From Akkermansiaceae bacterium UBA1506 (GTDB lineage: Bacteria > Verrucomicrobiota > Verrucomicrobiia > Verrucomicrobiales > DEV007): a stretch of 7,433 nt of DNA. Each line of letters begins with the position of its first letter. The first letter of the stretch is position 1. Below, in pieces: positions 6,007 to 7,433 of the stretch. The notes under the pieces are model-generated. The model was not told the DNA's origin. It did not search any database and saw nothing but the letters and a program-made list of their open reading frames with translations. The stretch covers positions 9,385 to 16,817 of the forward strand of contig DCQY01000001.1 of the NCBI GenBank assembly GCA_002323995.1. The letters run 5' to 3'. The translations under genes and the position numbers were made by a program.

Positions 6007-7433
6007 ATGAAATGTTACCTGTTGGTTCTCGTTCTGTTCATTTTCTCCTCTCTATATCCGATACCTGCACTGGCACGAGACGAGGCGGATGCTCCACCAA
6101 ATTTCGTTATTATTCTCTGCGACGATCTTGGCTATGGCGATCTCTCTAGTTTTGGTAATCCCAGCATCAAAACTCCACACCTCGATCGCATGGCAGTGGA
6201 GGGGCAAAAGTGGAGTCAATTTTATGTGGCTTCGCCGGTCTGTACTCCGAGTCGCGCTGGGTTACTGACGGGGCGCTATCCTATCCGTAATGGTATGACT
6301 TCGGCACAACGCGTCGTGCTTTTCCCGGATTCAGCCAAGGGGTTGCCAGCCTCCGAAGTGACGATTGCGGAAATCTTGAAAGAAAAAGATTACGCGACGG
6401 CTATGATTGGAAAATGGCACCTCGGACATCTACCTGAATTTCTGCCGATCAATCAGGGTTTTGATTCCTATTACGGCATTCCTTACTCCAACGACATGGA
6501 TCGCATCGAAGGATCACCTAATTATCGTGAAAAAGCAGCCGACCCAAACTGGTACCCCGACACTCGGAATTATAATGTGCCTCTAATTCACGATGATAAG
6601 GTGATCGAGCGTCCTGTTGATCAGAATACCTTAACGCGGCGTCTGACAGAGAGATCGGTGGAGTTTATCAGAGCAAACGAAGAGCGTCCGTTCTTTCTCT
6701 ACTTAGCGCATCCACAACCTCATATTCCGTTATTTGTTCACCCCGACTCACTCGGAAAATCGATGGGTAGTCTTTATGGTGATGTTATCGAAGAAATCGA
6801 CTGGAGTGTTGGAACGATTCTCGAGACTTTGCGCGAGACTGGCTTGGCGAAGAACACCATCGTGATCTTCTGTTCAGACAACGGACCTTGGCTTTCTTTT
6901 AAAACCCACGGAGGTTCTGCTGGTCCGTTACGTGCCGGAAAGGGGACCACTTTTGAAGGAGGGCAGCGTGTGCCTGCAATCTTCTGGGGTCCAGGTATCG
7001 TCGAACCGGGAATGGTCACTGAAATGGGTTCAACTCTCGACCTGATGAAAACATTCGCAGCGCTCGCGGGAGTAAAGGTTCCCTCAGATCGCAAATTGGA
7101 CAGCAATGACCTTTCTAAAGTGTTGCAGGGTGGTGAAAGCGGACCGCGCAACGAATTCCATTATTGGACGCGTGCCGAATTACACGCACTGCGGTCTGGG
7201 AAATGGAAACTACATCTAAAACAGCGTGAACCAGTAAATTATGGCAGAGCAGTGGAGCTGAAGGAACCTGAATTGTATGACCTTGTTGCTGACATTTCTG
7301 AGGCTCACAACGTGGCAACTGATTATCCTGAGGTTGTTGCAGAAATGCTGGAAAAGGTTGCGGCGCACCTCGCCGACACCTCTGACAGTGCCGCGGATCA
7401 ATTGGTAGAGAGGCTAACGAAGAATAAAAAGAT
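6007..7433 (+). CDS. Secreted arylsulfatase-type sulfatase, 3'-partial
   Basis: The frame is open from the ATG at 6007 to the right edge, giving 475 complete codons without a stop. A signal peptide (MKCYLLVLVLFIFSSLYP, then IPALA/RDE near residue 23) is followed by the sulfatase core: NFVIILCDDLGYGDLS (residues 32-47) with the paired metal-binding Asp D39 and D40, the canonical formylglycine motif SPVCTPSRAGLLTGR with C79, MIGKWHLGH with K136, H138 and H141, HPQPHIPL with H239, and SDNGP with D291 and N292. AGKGTTFEGGQRVP supplies K312. The tail ELYDLVADISEAHNV and following helix are typical of the C-terminal subdomain, so only a few residues should be missing. This is an arylsulfatase A-like, FGly-dependent enzyme of different subfamily from the minus-strand sulfatase, with little similarity outside the core motifs. 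It is transcribed away from the ceramidase-like gene. The substrate is unknown. No strong Shine-Dalgarno sequence is present. Confidence 0.9.
   Translation, partial: MKCYLLVLVLFIFSSLYPIPALARDEADAPPNFVIILCDDLGYGDLSSFGNPSIKTPHLDRMAVEGQKWSQFYVASPVCTPSRAGLLTGRYPIRNGMTSAQRVVLFPDSAKGLPASEVTIAEILKEKDYATAMIGKWHLGHLPEFLPINQGFDSYYGIPYSNDMDRIEGSPNYREKAADPNWYPDTRNYNVPLIHDDKVIERPVDQNTLTRRLTERSVEFIRANEERPFFLYLAHPQPHIPLFVHPDSLGKSMGSLYGDVIEEIDWSVGTILETLRETGLAKNTIVIFCSDNGPWLSFKTHGGSAGPLRAGKGTTFEGGQRVPAIFWGPGIVEPGMVTEMGSTLDLMKTFAALAGVKVPSDRKLDSNDLSKVLQGGESGPRNEFHYWTRAELHALRSGKWKLHLKQREPVNYGRAVELKEPELYDLVADISEAHNVATDYPEVVAEMLEKVAAHLADTSDSAADQLVERLTKNKK

Noticed and set aside
6774..7151. 125-residue open frame on the minus strand
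   Set aside because: It is antisense to the second sulfatase, whose catalytic motifs cover the same bases.

Overview
The window carries six protein-coding regions. They look like accessory degradative and secreted genes from a member of the Planctomycetota-Verrucomicrobiota-Chlamydiota group, most likely a marine Verrucomicrobiota. This is inferred from gene content: two unrelated secreted sulfatases, a secreted PQQ-type beta-propeller, a Tat-exported xylose-isomerase-like TIM barrel and a neutral-ceramidase-like hydrolase. Moderate GC and the general lack of Shine-Dalgarno sequences fit this view. The lineage is not proven by anything in the window.

Layout. Bases 1-357 (+) hold the 3' end of a small thioredoxin-fold protein whose frame is interrupted by one in-frame TGA at 79-81, exactly where the first active-site cysteine would be expected. 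545-1822 (+) is a secreted PQQ-like beta-propeller. 1938-2804 (+) is a Tat-signal sugar phosphate isomerase/epimerase-like protein. Convergent to these, on the minus strand, 5850-4465 encodes a neutral/alkaline ceramidase-like hydrolase, followed 105 bases downstream by a sulfatase (4359-2860); the two probably share a transcript. A 156-base divergent intergenic region with a clear inverted repeat separates the ceramidase-like gene from a second sulfatase (6007 to the right edge, no stop reached).

How the genes may work together. The ceramidase-like protein and the two sulfatases all have signal peptides and would act outside the cytoplasm. Together they suggest desulfation and deacylation or hydrolysis of a sulfated glycan or glycolipid. 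The Tat-exported TIM barrel and the propeller are common companions in such genomes, but their substrates cannot be read from sequence.

The most interesting signal is the in-frame TGA at the left edge. The reading frame continues through it with an intact thioredoxin-like fold, no other cysteine is present in the visible protein, and a small hairpin of roughly bacterial-SECIS geometry lies just downstream. This could be an unannotated selenoprotein; an inactivating mutation or sequencing error is the main alternative. No stretch longer than 300 bases lacks a gene.
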